Assembly: GCA_029213065.1 (NCBI GenBank)
Contig: JARGPH010000006.1
Span: 62,001 to 126,000 of the forward strand
DNA: 64,000 nucleotides
DNA from: Verrucomicrobiales bacterium
GTDB taxonomy: Bacteria > Verrucomicrobiota > Verrucomicrobiia > Verrucomicrobiales > DEV007
Reading direction: 5' to 3'
In this document: positions 34,531 through 43,051 of the stretch, piece after piece
How positions within the stretch are numbered: the stretch's first letter is position 1
Layout of the letters: every line of letters begins with the position of its first letter
The notes under the pieces: model-generated
What the model saw: only the letters and a program-made list of their open reading frames with translations
The model's database searches: none
What the model was told of the DNA's origin: nothing
Made by a program: the position numbers and the translations under genes

Positions 34531-35469
34531 CTACGAGATGTCAAAGAGAGATGTTACTGACTCTTTAAGATGTATTCTGCGAATCGCTTCGCCGAGCAGT
34601 TCCGCGACGCTGAGAGTTTTGACTTTTTCTCCCGTGGCGTAGGGTGTGCTGTTCGTTGAAATGAGTTCATCGATTGCTGATTCGGCGATACGCTGTCTGC
34701 CTTGATCGTTCAAAACGGCGTGGGAAACACCGGCGTAGATACGCTTCGCGCCGCGTTCTTTCAGCAGTTTCGCGGCGGAGGTGAGAGTTCCTGCGGTTTC
34801 GGAAATATCGTCGACAAGAAATACGTCGCGGCCTTCCACTTCACCAATCAGGCTGATCGCTTCCACTTCGGTGGCGCTGACCCGGTTCTTCGCCACGATC
34901 GCGAGAGGGGTGCCGAGTGTCTTCGAATAGGCGTGTGCCATTTTCATGCCGCCGACATCGGGGGATACAACCACGAGATTGTCTGAGACACCCTGATCCC
35001 GGAGATACTTAATGAGAACGGGCATTGCGTAGAGGTGATCGACGGGAATGTCGAAAAAGCCCTGAATCTGGCCGGCGTGGAGATCCATCGTGAGGACTCT
35101 CGTGACTCCCGCTGCGGTGAGGAGGTTGGCGACCAGTTTTGCGGTGATAGGAACGCGTGGCTGGTCCTTTCTGTCCTGTCTCGCATAGCCGAAAAAGGGA
35201 ATCACGGCATTGATGGTCTCGGCGCTGGCCCGCTTCGCCGCGTCAACCATAATGAGCAGCTCCATCAGGTTCTGGTTGGTGGGAGGACAGGTTGGCTGGA
35301 CGATGAAAATGTCCCGCCCGCGGATATTCTCGTTTATTTTAACGAATGTCTCGCCATCCGGAAACTGTTTCACGGTGGCATCGGACCGCCGCACCCCAAG
35401 GTATGCGGCGATTTCATCTGCCAGCGCCGGGTGTGCTGAACCACTTAGAATACGGAAATCGAGGACCAT
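34531..35469 (-). CDS. prs: Ribose-phosphate pyrophosphokinase
   Basis: Makes PRPP from ribose 5-phosphate and ATP for nucleotide, histidine and tryptophan synthesis. 312 residues. The ATP/Mg2+ motif DLHAGQIQGFFDIPVDHLYA, the flexible loop region AKNRVSATEVE, and the PRPP-binding motif VDDISETAGTLTSA (normally VDDMIDTAGT) are present. It lies upstream of rplY on the same strand. Confidence 0.97.
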   Translation of the reverse strand: MVLDFRILSGSAHPALADEIAAYLGVRRSDATVKQFPDGETFVKINENIRGRDIFIVQPTCPPTNQNLMELLIMVDAAKRASAETINAVIPFFGYARQDRKDQPRVPITAKLVANLLTAAGVTRVLTMDLHAGQIQGFFDIPVDHLYAMPVLIKYLRDQGVSDNLVVVSPDVGGMKMAHAYSKTLGTPLAIVAKNRVSATEVEAISLIGEVEGRDVFLVDDISETAGTLTSAAKLLKERGAKRIYAGVSHAVLNDQGRQRIAESAIDELISTNSTPYATGEKVKTLSVAELLGEAIRRIHLKESVTSLFDIS

Positions 35470-35574
35470 GGATTCATCCTCGCGAAATCATCGGAAAACG
35501 CCAGTGAAATATACATCTCTTTCGCCGGTTTCTGCCGGTTGGGGATGGTCAAAGGCCCATAAGGACATTGAAGC

Positions 35575-37071
35575 TTATGAGCTAAGGGCGACTTCGGAAG
35601 CCTCCGGTTCGCGTATTTCAGCCAGAAACTGACGCAGGGTATCGAGCTCGAATGGCTTCGTGATGACATCGGTCATGCCCGAGGCAAGGCATTTTTCCTG
35701 ATCCTCTTCAAAGGCCATGCCAGTCATTGCCAAAATGGGGACAGAGGCATTCTCGTGATTTAGTGCGCGAATCTGCCGGGCCGCTTCATGGCCATCCATG
35801 ACCGGCATATTGATATCCATGCAGATGAGATCAAACAACACCGGCCCATCGGCAATGTCGACGGCCTCTTTGCCGTTTTTCGCCGTGGTCACGATGCAAC
35901 CCAGCTTCTGGAAGGTGAGCGAAGCCACCTTGATATTGACGGGGTTGTCCTCTGCGATGAGGACTCGAAATGACCGTCGATCGGCGCTGTCAACGAGGGG
36001 CTCGATCATGCGCTTCACGGTGACGAGGTCACGGGTTTCCTCGATTTCCTCCTCCGGCGTGGTGTAATCGATCGTGAAAAGAAAAGTTGTTCCGCCGCTT
36101 TGATTTCTCTCAAACCAGACCCGGCCGCCCATTAACTCGATTAGATTTTGTGAAATCGCGAGACCGAGGCCAGTGCCCTGATAATGGGTCTCAGGGTTCG
36201 ACTCAAGTTGCCGAAACGGGGTGAAAAGATCTTTGCCTTCGTGCTCGGCGATTCCGATTCCGGTGTCTTCCACTGCGAAAAGCAACTGGGTCCGGTTGGA
36301 TTTGGTGATGCCCTGCACTTTGACTTCGACTTCACCTTTCGGGGTGAACTTCACGGCGTTGCTCACGAGGTTGGCGAGGATCTGTTTGAGTCGGAGATCG
36401 TCAGCTTCGAAAAAGTCGGGGAGGTCGTGATCAATCGTCGCGCTGAGCATGACTTCCTTTTCGTCAGCTGTCGGCTTGTAGACAGACAGGACGTCCCGGA
36501 GAACTTTTTCGAGTTCGAATTTCCGGGGGCGCAGTTTGAGTTCGTTCGAGTTGAGCTTGGCGTAGTCGAGAACGTCATTGAGAATGGCGAGCAATGACTC
36601 GCTCGAGCTGTGGATCGTATCGAGATAATCTCTTTGGACACTGTCCAGGTCAGTATCGAGGAGCAGGTTGAGAACTCCGAAGATTCCGTTCATCGGAGTG
36701 CGAACTTCGTGACTCATGTTCGCGAGGAAGCGTTCTTTCTCTTCCGCAATTTTCTTAACTTCAGCGTTCAGCTTTTCCAGTTCCTCCTGTTTTTCAGCCA
36801 TCGAGGAGGCCATCGTGCGGACGAAGGCAATCACCGGATACTCTCCGTTTCTGACCGCGGGAATTCTCTTGGTGTGAGATGGATATTTGATCACAAATTC
36901 TGAAACAACTTTTTCAAGCTGCTTGAGAATTTCCTGCGATTCCTGCGCCCGGGGCAGAGGGATGGGTTTTGGCTTCATCTGCGCGGGCAGATGATGAGCG
37001 GTCGGTGCGGCGGAAACGGTCGTTTCTCCTTCCAGAAGAGGGGAGTCTTCCCTAAGGTGCTGAAAATCCAT
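35575..37071 (-). CDS. Cytosolic hybrid histidine kinase with C-terminal receiver
   Basis: 498 residues. There is no transmembrane or recognisable sensor domain: residues 1-85 are proline-rich then helical, and 90-115 look like a coiled coil. The HisKA box FLANMSHEVRTPMNG has the phospho-acceptor His121; the HATPase_c domain follows (N box NLVSNAVKFTPKG, G1 VEDTGIGI, G2 GTGLGLAISQ). The receiver starts at about 370 (VLIAEDNPVN) with the acceptor Asp at about 419 (ICMDINMPVMDG) and Lys in ITKPF. No partner regulator gene is adjacent. A 27-bp dyad abuts the start codon. Confidence 0.93.
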   Translation of the reverse strand: MDFQHLREDSPLLEGETTVSAAPTAHHLPAQMKPKPIPLPRAQESQEILKQLEKVVSEFVIKYPSHTKRIPAVRNGEYPVIAFVRTMASSMAEKQEELEKLNAEVKKIAEEKERFLANMSHEVRTPMNGIFGVLNLLLDTDLDSVQRDYLDTIHSSSESLLAILNDVLDYAKLNSNELKLRPRKFELEKVLRDVLSVYKPTADEKEVMLSATIDHDLPDFFEADDLRLKQILANLVSNAVKFTPKGEVEVKVQGITKSNRTQLLFAVEDTGIGIAEHEGKDLFTPFRQLESNPETHYQGTGLGLAISQNLIELMGGRVWFERNQSGGTTFLFTIDYTTPEEEIEETRDLVTVKRMIEPLVDSADRRSFRVLIAEDNPVNIKVASLTFQKLGCIVTTAKNGKEAVDIADGPVLFDLICMDINMPVMDGHEAARQIRALNHENASVPILAMTGMAFEEDQEKCLASGMTDVITKPFELDTLRQFLAEIREPEASEVALSS

Positions 37072-37098
37072 TTATGGTAATTTACATAATTACCATAA
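37072..37098. promoter_or_regulatory. 27-bp dyad immediately upstream of the histidine kinase gene
   Basis: TTATGGTAAT (37072-37081) and ATTACCATAA (37089-37098), spacer seven bases, directly next to the kinase start codon (37069-37071). Position and symmetry fit an operator or a hairpin occluding the ribosome-binding site. Confidence 0.5.
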
Positions 37099-37185
37099 CT
37101 AATCAAGGTGCAAATTTAATGAATCAGGAAGAGCGGAAAGCCTCTGTAATCAGGCTAATTGTCTCGTAATCAGTGTGTCTGGACA

Positions 37186-38190
37186 CTATTTCGCGGTGAT
37201 TACTTCAGCGATGTTGATGAGATTTTCGAGAACGTCTTTTGCGAGAGGGTCGATAGGGAGCACTTTTCCGCCAATTGCTTCTGCGAGAGCTTCTGCGCTC
37301 GATGTATCAAACTGGGGCTGAACAAAGATAACCGAGACCCCATCCTTCTTCGCCTGTTCGATCAGACTTACGAGTGCCTTGGGCTCCGGGCTGCGCCCAT
37401 TGATTTCCACCGGTTTCTGGACTAGGCCGTAAGCATTGGCAAAGTAGCCGAACGCTCCATGATAGACGTAAAAGGTTTGGCCACGAAAGGGGCCGAGGGC
37501 AGTTACGAGTTCCTTGTCAGTTGAGGTGATATCGAAAATGAGTTGGAGAGTTCTCTCATCGATTTTCTCCTTTGCCTCGTCTGAATCAGCTAATTCTCTG
37601 AGCGCGGATGAAACGATGCCGGCCTGCTCGATCAGGTGCGCCGGGGAGAGCCAGACATGAGGATCAAGGCCGCTGTGGTCGTGCCCGCTGTGATCGTCGT
37701 GACTGTGATCGTCGTCATGGCTGTGGTCGTCTCCATGGTCGTGGGCATGTTCGTCGTGGTCGTGACTGTGATCATCGTGATCGTGACTGTGGTCGTCGTG
37801 AGAAGGGTGCTCGCAGGAGCCGTCTACCGTTTCAAGGCCTTCGAGGAGGTTGACCACGCGGGGGGCGTATTTGCTCTCTTCGAGTTTTTCCAGAAGTGCT
37901 CTCTCAAACGGCAGCTCGGCGGTGAAATAAAGTTGGGAGGCAGAGAGCTTGACGACATCCTTCGGCGTCGGGGTAAAGGTGTGAGGATCGGAGCCTTCCG
38001 CGGCCAGGGTTTGAACGTCAAAAATATCCCCTCCAATCGACTCCGCGAGAAAGGCATAGGGCGCCACGGGGACAAAAACGGTCGGCTTCCCCGTGACGGG
38101 GGCCGGAACGCTCGCTGTTTTTTCGCAGGAGGCGGTGAATACGGCGATGAGAAGCGTCAGGAAGGCGGGGATGAAATGGATTTGGCGCAT
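37186..38190 (-). CDS. znuA: Zinc ABC transporter substrate-binding lipoprotein
   Basis: 334 residues from the ATG at 38190, chosen because MRQIHFIPAFLTLLIAVFTASCEK gives a lipoprotein signal with Cys22. Cluster A-1 metal-binding protein: the DPHTFTPTP and LDPHVWLSPAHL histidine motifs, then VYHGAFGYFANAYGL and a C-terminal D/Q-rich site. A His/Asp-rich loop of about 50 residues precedes DPHVW, the feature of zinc (ZnuA/AdcA-type) rather than manganese binders. The membrane and ATPase partners are not in the window. A TGCAA-N5-TTGCA dyad lies 11 bases upstream of the start codon. Confidence 0.93.
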   Translation of the reverse strand: MRQIHFIPAFLTLLIAVFTASCEKTASVPAPVTGKPTVFVPVAPYAFLAESIGGDIFDVQTLAAEGSDPHTFTPTPKDVVKLSASQLYFTAELPFERALLEKLEESKYAPRVVNLLEGLETVDGSCEHPSHDDHSHDHDDHSHDHDEHAHDHGDDHSHDDDHSHDDHSGHDHSGLDPHVWLSPAHLIEQAGIVSSALRELADSDEAKEKIDERTLQLIFDITSTDKELVTALGPFRGQTFYVYHGAFGYFANAYGLVQKPVEINGRSPEPKALVSLIEQAKKDGVSVIFVQPQFDTSSAEALAEAIGGKVLPIDPLAKDVLENLINIAEVITAK

Positions 38191-38200
38191 GAATTCGAAA

Positions 38201-38215
38201 TGCAAATTAATTGCA
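38201..38215. promoter_or_regulatory. Candidate zinc-regulator operator upstream of znuA
   Basis: TGCAA-ATTAA-TTGCA palindrome 11-25 bases upstream of the znuA start. A similar TGCAA-CCT-TTGCA dyad precedes the Fur-family gene (48027-48039). The spacing differs (5 against 3), so shared regulation is only suggested. Confidence 0.35.
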
Positions 38216-38381
38216 AAAATCGTCTTAACCTCCTGGAAAGTCAAGAGCTACGGAGGTAGCGGGGCTCCGCAAAAAATGTGCTGCCCTATCGGGACCAGAA
38301 GCTTCAGGATAAAGTACATTCAGCCCCGTTTGCGTCTCTGCTGCCGGATTGACATCTTTGTCTCAGGAGCGTTCTTCCCTG

Positions 38382-39743
38382 ATGCGTGGAAGTTTCCTTA
38401 TCCTTACCCTGATTGCGTTCGCTTCACCTCTGTTCGGAGCCGAGAAGAAGCCGAATATCGTGCTTTTGCTCTCAGATGATCAGTCCTGGACCGACTACGG
38501 TTTCATGGGGCACGAGCACATCGAGACACCTCATCTCGACAAGCTCTCGAAAAGGAGTGCTGTTTTTCGTCGCGGTTACGTTCCCACCGCGCTTTGCCGT
38601 CCATCGCTTATGACCCTCGCAACGGGACTTTACACGCATCAGCACATGGTCAGCGGGAACGATCCCTCACCGGTTTTGACCGGGGGGAAAAAAGCGGGAC
38701 CTGAATACGACGCGCTGCGGGGTAAGATGATTTCCTACGTCGACCGCCAGCCGACGATTGCTCACTTGCTTGGCGACAATGGCTACCTCAGTCATCAGTC
38801 GGGAAAATGGTGGGAAGGCAGCTATCAGCGTGGCGGCTTCACCGAGGGAATGACACGTGGATTTCCGGAGCCCGGCGGCCGTCACGGCGATGATGGGCTC
38901 AAGATCGGACGCGAGGGAATGAAGCCCGTCTTCGATTTTATTGATCACTCCGTGGAAGAGGATAAGCCGTTTTACATCTGGTATGCGCCGTTTCTTCCTC
39001 ACACCCCTCACAATCCCCCAAAAGAGCTTTTCGAAAAATACCAGAAGATGGTCGATTCCCCCTTCGTGGCGAGATACTACGCGATGTGCGAATGGTTTGA
39101 TCAGACCTGCGGGCAGCTCATCGATTATGTGGATGAAAAGGGCGAGACGGAAAACACGCTCTTTGTTTACCTTTCCGATAACGGATGGATTCAGAGTGAG
39201 GACAAAGGCAAATACGCTCCGAGATCCAAACAGTCGCCGAACGAGGGCGGAACGCGTCAGCCGATTATGTACAGCTGGCCCGGAGTGATCGAGCCGGGCG
39301 ATCGTGGCGATCAACTGGCCTCGAGCATCGATATCGTTCCGACAATGTTGAGCGCTGCGGGAGCGGACGTTCCTGACTACATGCCCGGAATCGATCTGAT
39401 GGCTTCGTTGAAAAGCGGCGAGCCAACGCCGCGTGAGAAAGTGCTGGGGGAAGGGTTTGCTCACGATGTTGCCAATGTTGAAAAGCCGGAGGATTCGCTT
39501 CTGTATCGCTGGATCGTCAAAGATCAGTGGAAGCTCCTCCTCACCTACGACGGCGCGGTAAATCGATATGCTTCCACGCACCCGAGAACCGAAAAGCGCC
39601 CGCAGCTTTATGATCTCAAGGCTGATCCGAGTGAAGAAAAGAATCTCGCCTCAGAGAATCCCGAAGTCGTCAAAGAGCTCGCGAAAGAGATCCGCGACTG
39701 GTGGCCTGTGAAAGAGCGTAAGGTGCTCGAAACCTGGGAATAG
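38382..39743 (+). CDS. Secreted sulfatase-family protein with atypical formylglycine motif
   Basis: 453 residues from the ATG at 38382, which gives a signal peptide ending ASPLFGAEK. Alkaline-phosphatase/sulfatase fold: metal Asp pair in LLLSDDQS, PFLPHTPHNPP, VYLSDNGW, and the C-terminal sulfatase subdomain. The cysteine expected to become formylglycine is Cys72 in LCRPSLMTLATG. The canonical C-x-(P/A)-S-R has Leu76 in place of Arg. The residue pattern C-R-P-S-L may be a recognised subgroup or may not be matured by standard FGE. Substrate is probably a sulfated polysaccharide; phosphodiesterase or phosphonate hydrolase activity is an alternative. Confidence 0.85.
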   Translation: MRGSFLILTLIAFASPLFGAEKKPNIVLLLSDDQSWTDYGFMGHEHIETPHLDKLSKRSAVFRRGYVPTALCRPSLMTLATGLYTHQHMVSGNDPSPVLTGGKKAGPEYDALRGKMISYVDRQPTIAHLLGDNGYLSHQSGKWWEGSYQRGGFTEGMTRGFPEPGGRHGDDGLKIGREGMKPVFDFIDHSVEEDKPFYIWYAPFLPHTPHNPPKELFEKYQKMVDSPFVARYYAMCEWFDQTCGQLIDYVDEKGETENTLFVYLSDNGWIQSEDKGKYAPRSKQSPNEGGTRQPIMYSWPGVIEPGDRGDQLASSIDIVPTMLSAAGADVPDYMPGIDLMASLKSGEPTPREKVLGEGFAHDVANVEKPEDSLLYRWIVKDQWKLLLTYDGAVNRYASTHPRTEKRPQLYDLKADPSEEKNLASENPEVVKELAKEIRDWWPVKERKVLETWE

Positions 39744-40081
39744 GCGATGGTTTAACAGGGTTGAGTCGACGACCTGACCCTGTTTGGTTTCCGGTTCCAG
39801 GGCAAGGGCTTGCGGATACTCTGCGAAAGCTCTTTTTCTACCGTCCGGAGATCGACGACATTCTGTCCTGCGGGAGCCCTTCGCAACGGCTCTGCTAAAG
39901 ATTAGGAGTAAGAGCAGGAAAAAGAAAAAGAGGAGAACCGGGGTGAGCCGGAAAAGCGAAGGCGATACAACAGTGCGTTCGAAGCTCAGGCAGAGGAGCT
40001 CCCGGGAGCAGAGCGGGAAGTGCCGGAAATAGCTTCGCTTTATAATTGGCTGCGGCTTCGCAGTTTTAAAACCACCTCGAT
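39744..40081. other. 338-bp gap after the sulfatase
   Basis: Holds the 31-bp repeat and, at 40050-40067, a small hairpin CTGCG-GCTT-CGCAG followed by TTTT on the plus strand. A frame of 82 codons at 39784-40032 gives an Arg/Lys/Ser-rich product without family character and is not called. Confidence 0.4.
39754..39784. repeat. 31-bp dyad repeat, copy 1
   Basis: Arms AACAGGGT and ACCCTGTT, 11 bases after the sulfatase stop. The same 31 bases occur in reverse orientation at 50071-50101 with a single mismatch. It could serve as a terminator for the sulfatase gene. Confidence 0.7.
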
Positions 40082-40735
40082 CTACTCGTCACCCTGTCCC
40101 AGCTCACCGACGACGCGGGCGCCGGATTCGTTGATGAGGAAGACTTCGAGACTGACAGGGAGCTTGGCCTGCTGAAACGCATCGACGAGCGATCTTCCGA
40201 ATTCCTGAAGCTTGCCGCCGGTCGCGGGGAAAAGGTAAATCATCTGGCGGTCAACAACGACGGCCTGGATCCGGTCACCGAGAGATTCGCCGAACTTCTC
40301 GGTGAGCTTCGGGGAAATGAGGACGCTGCTCAGAAAGGGATCTTCGCTGTGGAGAATCACATATTCGATGATCCCGCGGCTGTCCCGGGCGAACTCGGGT
40401 TCGATCGTTTCCAGAATATCGTCAGCGACCTTCTGGGCGGCGGGGAGGAACTTCGACCAATCGAGTCCGCGTTCCGTCCATGTTTTCTCCGTGAAATAAC
40501 GCACCCCGTAATCCCATTCATAGGAGGCGATGAGGAGCGTTTTCTGCGATCCTGCCGGTGTTCGTGTGACTTCGGCGCCTTCGAAATTTCCTCCGATGAT
40601 GATTCCCATGCGCCTCGCCGGTTCGTCTTTGTCGCCTGCCTCCTGTGCGGAGGCGGCTGAAAGGCCTGCAAACAGGGCGAATGCAAGGGTCAAGGTGCAA
40701 AACGCGGTTGATTGATATTGAAATCCAGTTGCCAT
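40082..40735 (-). CDS. Hypothetical secreted protein
   Basis: 217 residues from the ATG at 40735, preferred because it gives a normal signal peptide (hydrophobic stretch FCTLTLAFALFAGLSAASA). An ATG at 40768 would add 11 residues and leave only two bases to ruvA. The mature part is a mixed alpha/beta protein with RRMGIIIGGNFEG and DRQMIYLFPATGGKLQEFG; I do not recognise a family. It is divergent from ruvA. Confidence 0.7.
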   Translation of the reverse strand: MATGFQYQSTAFCTLTLAFALFAGLSAASAQEAGDKDEPARRMGIIIGGNFEGAEVTRTPAGSQKTLLIASYEWDYGVRYFTEKTWTERGLDWSKFLPAAQKVADDILETIEPEFARDSRGIIEYVILHSEDPFLSSVLISPKLTEKFGESLGDRIQAVVVDRQMIYLFPATGGKLQEFGRSLVDAFQQAKLPVSLEVFLINESGARVVGELGQGDE

Positions 40736-40770
40736 CTCTTCGTGAAGGGGTTGTATGAGACTTAACACCG

Positions 40771-41370
40771 ATGATTACATTTCTACAAGGAACCCTCGAA
40801 GAAAGCTGGCCCGGGCGACTCGTCATCAATGCGGGAGGCGTTGGCTATGAAGTCGTGATTCCATTTCTCGGCGAAGATGTTTTCGGACAGATTGGCGACC
40901 AAACGAAAGTCCTGACTCATCACCACATCCGCGAGCAGGAGCAAACGCTCTACGGTTTTGCGAATGATGATGCCCGCGATCTGTTCCGGCTCCTCATGAA
41001 TCGGGTTTCCGGAATCGGGCCTAAAGTGGCGATGTCGATTCTCAGCGGAATGGCGGCCGACGATTTCAAGCAGGCCGTCGTAGCGGGCGATATTGCCACG
41101 ATTTCAAAAATCAAAGGGCTCGGCAAAAAGACGGCCGAAAGGATCGTTCTTGAGCTCGGAGACAAGGTCGGGGTCAAAGAGGCATGGCAGGCTCAATCCT
41201 CGACCACTCCGATGGAGCCGGCGCAAATCGCGAAGAATGACGCGCTTCTCGCTCTCATTTCCCTTGGCTACAAACAGACCGATGCCCAGAAGGCGATCGA
41301 CAAGCTTCCGGCGGAATTGGTGAAATCGGATGAAATGTTAAGAGCGGCTTTGCGTCTCCTTCAGGGATGA
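40771..41370 (+). CDS. ruvA: Holliday junction branch migration subunit RuvA
   Basis: 199 residues. N-terminal OB fold (MITFLQGTLEESWPGRLVIN), tandem helix-hairpin-helix motifs (RVSGIGPKVAMSILS and KIKGLGKKTAERIVLEL), and the C-terminal RuvB-contacting domain (LISLGYKQTDAQKAIDK). It binds four-way junctions and loads the RuvB motor. Its TGA overlaps the ATG of the next gene (41367-41370). ruvB and ruvC are not in the window. Confidence 0.97.
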   Translation: MITFLQGTLEESWPGRLVINAGGVGYEVVIPFLGEDVFGQIGDQTKVLTHHHIREQEQTLYGFANDDARDLFRLLMNRVSGIGPKVAMSILSGMAADDFKQAVVAGDIATISKIKGLGKKTAERIVLELGDKVGVKEAWQAQSSTTPMEPAQIAKNDALLALISLGYKQTDAQKAIDKLPAELVKSDEMLRAALRLLQG

Positions 41371-42686
41371 TCGAGAAAACCATCGCAGATCCCGTTTCGC
41401 GGGCGAGGCAGATTCAGGCGGCTTTACCTGAGGGCGGGCTATTCGCTGAGAAGGCCTGGCGAATTTCTCCGGAGCCTTTTCCGTTGGATAAAGGGTTCGT
41501 GAAGCAATTGGAGAAGCTGGGGCCTGTCTTTTTGAAATTTCAAAAGGCCTGTGACACCATTTACCGGCGGAGCCGTAATGGATCGCTGCCGGGCTGGATT
41601 GCTGATTATCTGGATCGGGGCAAACCGTCCTCTTTGATCGAAATGGGCATGGCGGGAAGTCTCGCCGAGGCGACGCCGCGGGTGATCCGTCCCGATCTCA
41701 TTTTGACTGAGGCTGGATTCACCGCGACCGAACTCGATTCGGTTCCCGGGGGGATCGGTCTCACCGCCTGGTTGGAGCAAATTTATTCCCAAACGAATCC
41801 GGAGGCGAATTTCGTAGGAGGAGAGCGTGGCATGTTCGAAGGGTTTGCCTCGCTCTTCAAAGAGCCGCGTGCCGATATTCTCGTGTCGAAGGAATCGGCT
41901 GATTACCGGCCGGAAATGGAATGGATCAGTCACGAGCTCGAGGGCGACTGGCAGGTTCACGACGCCGAAACCTACGAAGTTTCGGATCGGGATGTGTATC
42001 GATTTTTCGAACTTTTCGATCTACCGAATATCCCGTCGGCTGCGAGTATTGGCGACGCTGTCGCAAAAGGGGAGATTGAGCTGATCAGTCCCTTCAAGCC
42101 GTGGCTCGAGGAAAAATTGTGGTCCGCTTTGTTCTGGTCGCACCCATTGAAAGACGTGTGGCGTCGTGAATTGCGGGAGGGGAACTGGAAGCGGTTGCAG
42201 TCGATTTTTCCTCAAAGTTGGGTTGTCGATCCAGCCGACGTTCCGCATCACGCCGTGATTCCGGGGTTGGGGATTCAGCATTTTTCCGAGCTGAAAGGAT
42301 TCTCCCAGTCAGAACGGGAGCTTGTCCTGAAACTGAGCGGCTTCAACGAGCGTGCCTGGGGAAGTCGCAGCGTCACGATCGGCCAGGATTCCTCTCAGGA
42401 GGAGTGGGGAAAGGCGGTCGATGAAGCTGTTTCCTCCTTCGATGACGCTCCTTTCGTGCTGCAGCGATTTCATGGCGGAAAACTGGTCGAACATCCCTGG
42501 TTGAATCCCGAGACCGGGCAAATCGAAATCATGGAAGGTCGCGTCAGGCTTTGCCCCTACTATTTTGTCGAAGCCGCCGGTAAGAATGTTCGCCTCGGCG
42601 GTGTTCTCGCGACGATCTGTCCCGCAGACAAAAAGGTTCTCCATGGCATGAGCGATGCCATCCTCGTTCCCTGTCAGATCGTCTGA
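41367..42686 (+). CDS. Uncharacterised protein, possible circularly permuted ATP-grasp
   Basis: 439 residues of unknown function, translationally coupled to ruvA by an ATGA overlap. RPDLILTEAGFTATELDSVP followed by GG resembles the E-x-D-x-x-P-G-G segment of circularly permuted ATP-grasp/glutathionylspermidine-synthase-like proteins. FVLQRFHGGKLVEHPW and the C-terminal RVRLCPYYFV...RLGGVLAT pattern fits the nucleotide-side strands of that fold. No signal peptide or membrane segment. If the fold is right, it would ligate an amine to a carboxylate, but no substrate can be named. Confidence 0.55.
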   Translation: MIEKTIADPVSRARQIQAALPEGGLFAEKAWRISPEPFPLDKGFVKQLEKLGPVFLKFQKACDTIYRRSRNGSLPGWIADYLDRGKPSSLIEMGMAGSLAEATPRVIRPDLILTEAGFTATELDSVPGGIGLTAWLEQIYSQTNPEANFVGGERGMFEGFASLFKEPRADILVSKESADYRPEMEWISHELEGDWQVHDAETYEVSDRDVYRFFELFDLPNIPSAASIGDAVAKGEIELISPFKPWLEEKLWSALFWSHPLKDVWRRELREGNWKRLQSIFPQSWVVDPADVPHHAVIPGLGIQHFSELKGFSQSERELVLKLSGFNERAWGSRSVTIGQDSSQEEWGKAVDEAVSSFDDAPFVLQRFHGGKLVEHPWLNPETGQIEIMEGRVRLCPYYFVEAAGKNVRLGGVLATICPADKKVLHGMSDAILVPCQIV

Positions 42687-42792
42687 CCGCAGCCTTGCAG
42701 CCTTGCAGAGAGTTCCGCTGCTTTTCGGTTCGCGGTCGTGAGACTCCGCGTTCACTTCCCGGGTCGGGGAGTGGAGTGTTTTTAATAAAACA

Positions 42793-42818
42793 GCGGAGTT
42801 ATTTTAAAATAACTCCGC
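42793..42818. terminator. Perfect 26-bp palindrome in the gap after the ATP-grasp-like gene
   Basis: GCGGAGTTATTTT followed by its exact reverse complement. As RNA it gives a long hairpin, followed after 11 bases by GGGGTTTTT, so it is probably a terminator. As DNA it could bind a dimeric protein. Confidence 0.5.
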
Positions 42819-42886
42819 CATTTCAGGGGTTTTTCGCAAAATTGAGAAATAAACAGGCCTTTATTTAAAACGTTTCTAAACAAAAT

Positions 42887-42914
42887 TTGCGTTTATGCGT
42901 ATCAATGTTAAGAT
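42887..42914 (+). promoter_or_regulatory. Candidate sigma-70-type promoter of the 986-residue protein gene
   Basis: TTGCGT (42887-42892), 16-base spacer, TAAGAT (42909-42914), about 140 bases before the GTG start. The 365-bp gap 42687-43051 otherwise contains only the palindrome and AT-rich sequence. Confidence 0.3.
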
Positions 42915-43051
42915 TTTCGCGGTCCGGTATATTTACTGGATCAACCACCACTCAATTCTGTCTAATCTCTCAACTCGGCAAAACGTTCCTTACTGAAAGG
43001 ATCTTGTAATCGGACTCACTTGATTTTTGAACCAAACAGAGGCCCAAAGAC

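Noticed and set aside
37636-38259. 207-codon frame opposite znuA with a long Val/Ile stretch looking like a membrane segment
   Set aside because: The hydrophobic run is the complement of the His/Asp-rich zinc loop (CAT/GAC codons read as ATG/GTC), so it is an artefact.
38667-39581. 304-codon frame opposite the first sulfatase
   Set aside because: Antisense to conserved sulfatase motifs; no recognisable product.
39784-40032. 82-codon Arg/Lys/Ser-rich frame
   Set aside because: No ribosome-binding site or family character; sits in repeat-like intergenic DNA.
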